A DNA stretch of 64,000 nucleotides, taken from NCBI RefSeq assembly GCF_025934275.1, contig NZ_JAICYI010000005.1, positions 1 to 64,000 on the forward strand. Direction: 5' to 3'. The notes beneath the pieces are model-generated. The model saw only the letters and a list, made by a program, of their open reading frames with translations, had not been told where the DNA came from and did no database searches. Source of the stretch: Phenylobacterium sp. (GTDB lineage: Bacteria; Pseudomonadota; Alphaproteobacteria; Caulobacterales; Caulobacteraceae). Shown piece after piece: positions 61,938-64,000 of the stretch. Position 1 is the first letter of the stretch; each line of letters begins with the position of its first letter. Made by a program: the position numbers and the translations under genes.

Positions 61938-64000
61938 ACGAGACCCGGACATCCGAGGCCGTTTCCGGCCGGCCCCTGCCGCGCTACCCCGCCGCGCTCA
62001 GGGTCCTGCACTGGGCGCTGGCGCTGGCGGTCTGTGTCCAGCTGGCGCTGATTCTCGTCCTGCACCAGCTGCGCTCGGTGGAGTTCGCCGCCGTCGTCCT
62101 GGCGCTGCACCGCAGCTGCGGCACGGCCGTCTGGCTGCTCGCGCTCATCCGCGTCGGGCTCGGCGTCGCGATCCATCCTCCCGCGGCCGACCGGCGGCTG
62201 CCCGGCTGGCAGAGGCTCGCCGCCCAGGCGACGCATGCAGGTCTCATCGCGCTCGTGCTGGCGCAGCCCGTGATCGGGGTGCTGCAGGCCTGGTCGCGCG
62301 GCGACGTCGTCCGCGCGCTCTGGCTCTTCGACCTGCCGCAGCTCCTGACCTTCACCGACCCGCAGGCGACGGCGCTGAAGCTCGCTCACCGCTGGACAGC
62401 CGACGTCCTGATCGGGTTGATCGGGCTGCACGTCGCCGCGGTGGTCTTCAACCAGCTGGTCCGCAACATTCCGGTGATGCCGCGGATGATGGCTGCGGCG
62501 CGGACCGACCGGCTGACCCATCGCATCCCGCTGGCGCTGCAGCTCGCCGCCGGCTGCGCGGGGCTGCTCGCGCTCAGCGCGGCCTCGGGGCTGTTCGCCG
62601 CGAGCCAGTACCGCGCCTTCGGCGACGCCCGCGACCGCTTCGACCAGACGGAGGTGGCGACGCTCGACGACATGCGCACGGCGCTGGCCGGAGTGGCGGG
62701 CCTGGACCTGCCGCAGGACGCCGGCGAGCGGCCCGCCTTCGCGGCGCGCGCCGGCAAGGTGGCGGCCGACCTCGAGGACCTTTCCGGCCGCGCCACGGAC
62801 CTCGAAGCGCGCCGCGATCTGCTGAAGGCCGAAGCCGGGCTCCGCGCCGCGGCGGCGGGCGCGCCGCCGCCGTCCGGCCTGGCGCGGGTCCAAGCGCTCG
62901 CGCAGGCGGCGGTCGACGCCCAGACCAACGCCGTCCTGCAGGGCCGGCTGGCGATGGCGGCGACCGCAGCCCGCGGGCACGACCTGATCGTGCTGGTGCT
63001 GGCGCCGGCGGTCCTGGCCGGCGCGGTGCTGAGCTTCCTGCTCTCGCGCAGCGTGCTCTCGGCGCTGAGCCGAGCCCGGCAGGCGATCCAGGCCATCGAG
63101 ACCGGCGCCCGGCGCGAAAGCGTCGAGGTCGCCGGGTCGGGCGAGTTCGCCGAGCTGATGCGCGACGTGATGCGGCTGCGCGAGCGCGTCGAGGCCCGCG
63201 AGCGGGAGATCGCCGCCCGCCAGCTCGAGGCGCAGTCGCAGGTCGAGCACGAGCGGCTGGCGAAGGAGTCGGCGGAGGCCGCCAACCGCGCCAAGAGCGA
63301 GTTCCTGGCGATGATGAGTCACGAGATCCGCACACCGCTCAACGGCGTGCTCGGCATGGCGCAGGCGATGGCGGCCGACGAGCTTTCGGACGCGCAGCGC
63401 GCGAAGCTGGAGGTGATCGGCCAATCGGGCGAGGCGCTGCTCGCGATCCTCAACGACGTGCTCGATCTCTCGAAGATCGAGGCCGGCAAGCTGGAGCTGG
63501 AGGCGGTCGAGTTCGACCTGGAGGAGCTGGTCCGCAAGGCGCATGCGAGCTTCCTGGCGGTTGCCGACAAGAAGGGGCTGGAGCTCGGTCTGGCGCTCGG
63601 GCCCGGCATCGGCGGCATCTACCGCGGCGATCCCATGCGCGTGCGCCAGGTGCTCTCGAACCTGTTATCCAACGCGCTGAAGTTCACCGTGCAGGGCGAG
63701 GTCCGGATCACCGCGGAGCGGACCGGCGCGCAGGTCAGGCTGAGCGTCAGCGACACCGGCATCGGCGTTCCCGCCGACCGCATCGAGCACCTGTTCGACA
63801 AGTTCGTGCAGGCCGATTCCTCGACGACGCGCACGTTCGGCGGCACCGGTCTGGGCCTGGCGATCTGTCGCGAGCTCTGCGAGGCGATGGGCGGCCGGAT
63901 CACGGTGGCGAGCAAGCCCGGCCAGGGCAGCCGCTTCACCGCCGAGGTCCCGCTCGAGCGGATCGGCGATGCGCCCGCCGCCGTTGCGCAGGAGGCCGCG
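61934..64000 (+). CDS. Histidine kinase with N-terminal cytochrome b561-type membrane domain, cut by window edge
   Basis: The GTG start overlaps the cupredoxin stop, and 689 residues are present before the right edge. Residues 1-185 form a four-helix b561-like domain with His26 (RVLHWALA), His59 (LALHRSCG), His152 and His166 (KLAHRWTADV, GLHVAAV), the pattern expected for two b haems. Two more membrane segments (about 201-223 and 352-374) flank a region of about 125 residues, and a HAMP region and coiled coil follow. HisKA His463 (MMSHEIRTPLNG) and an ATPase domain with NLLSNALKF, DTGIGVP and GGTGLGLAI complete the kinase. A receiver domain probably follows off the edge. Confidence 0.9.
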   Translation, partial: MNETRTSEAVSGRPLPRYPAALRVLHWALALAVCVQLALILVLHQLRSVEFAAVVLALHRSCGTAVWLLALIRVGLGVAIHPPAADRRLPGWQRLAAQATHAGLIALVLAQPVIGVLQAWSRGDVVRALWLFDLPQLLTFTDPQATALKLAHRWTADVLIGLIGLHVAAVVFNQLVRNIPVMPRMMAAARTDRLTHRIPLALQLAAGCAGLLALSAASGLFAASQYRAFGDARDRFDQTEVATLDDMRTALAGVAGLDLPQDAGERPAFAARAGKVAADLEDLSGRATDLEARRDLLKAEAGLRAAAAGAPPPSGLARVQALAQAAVDAQTNAVLQGRLAMAATAARGHDLIVLVLAPAVLAGAVLSFLLSRSVLSALSRARQAIQAIETGARRESVEVAGSGEFAELMRDVMRLRERVEAREREIAARQLEAQSQVEHERLAKESAEAANRAKSEFLAMMSHEIRTPLNGVLGMAQAMAADELSDAQRAKLEVIGQSGEALLAILNDVLDLSKIEAGKLELEAVEFDLEELVRKAHASFLAVADKKGLELGLALGPGIGGIYRGDPMRVRQVLSNLLSNALKFTVQGEVRITAERTGAQVRLSVSDTGIGVPADRIEHLFDKFVQADSSTTRTFGGTGLGLAICRELCEAMGGRITVASKPGQGSRFTAEVPLERIGDAPAAVAQEAA

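Overview
This window is chromosomal DNA from a GC-rich alphaproteobacterium, most likely a Caulobacterales member close to Phenylobacterium or Caulobacter. The pointers are the FixL/FixJ pair, chvI-chvG followed by a short HPr kinase, an EIIA-Man-type protein and HPr, the dnaK-dnaJ order, many 1-4 bp stop/start overlaps, and TTGA-N6-TCAA (FNR/FixK-type) sites. I see no phage, insertion sequence, CRISPR array or rRNA operon. The species call is inference.

Layout. 1-2.2 kb: end of dnaK, dnaJ, tRNA-Arg(CCG). 2.2-15.4 kb: a low-oxygen island built around FixLJ, with a LOG protein, an acyl-CoA synthetase/acetyltransferase fusion, a zinc alcohol dehydrogenase, a tandem universal stress protein, a flavodoxin-fold reductase, a cytochrome c, several small membrane proteins, a lipoprotein and an L,D-transpeptidase. 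Six FixK-type sites and three sequence elements that may be FixJ-dependent promoters tie it together. 15.4-24.8 kb: mixed metabolic and hypothetical genes, including a remnant of a TonB-dependent receptor, an Xre regulator, a DUF3445 protein, VanZ, a HAD protein with phhB and a short-chain dehydrogenase, and a DUF2336 protein. 24.9-28.4 kb: chvI-chvG-hprK-EIIA-HPr, a compact envelope-stress/PTS signalling operon. 28.5-37.5 kb: ABC-2 exporter, bioB, CYTH-CHAD protein, ahcY with a palindromic operator, pyridoxal kinase, acylphosphatase, serine hydrolase.

37.6-42.7 kb: an ECF sigma/anti-sigma pair downstream of a metallophosphatase and a cupredoxin, then a FetAB-like exporter and a RarD-like transporter. 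42.7-50.9 kb: asd and an interrupted leucine cluster (leuC, leuD, leuB) with unrelated small genes between them. 51.1-52.9 kb: a BlaI/M56-peptidase system whose two matching promoters also control a small ExbB/TolQ-like membrane protein. 54.8-59.8 kb: rplS, trmD, rimM, rpsP and ffh, with a divergent tesB inserted and a palindromic repeat in front of rimM.

60.2-64.0 kb (open at the right edge): the most unusual unit, a translationally coupled trio of a predicted outer-membrane barrel with one c-type haem motif, a small cupredoxin, and a histidine kinase whose N-terminus is a cytochrome b561-type membrane domain with four correctly placed histidines. It reads as a redox-sensing system running from the outer membrane to the cytoplasm.
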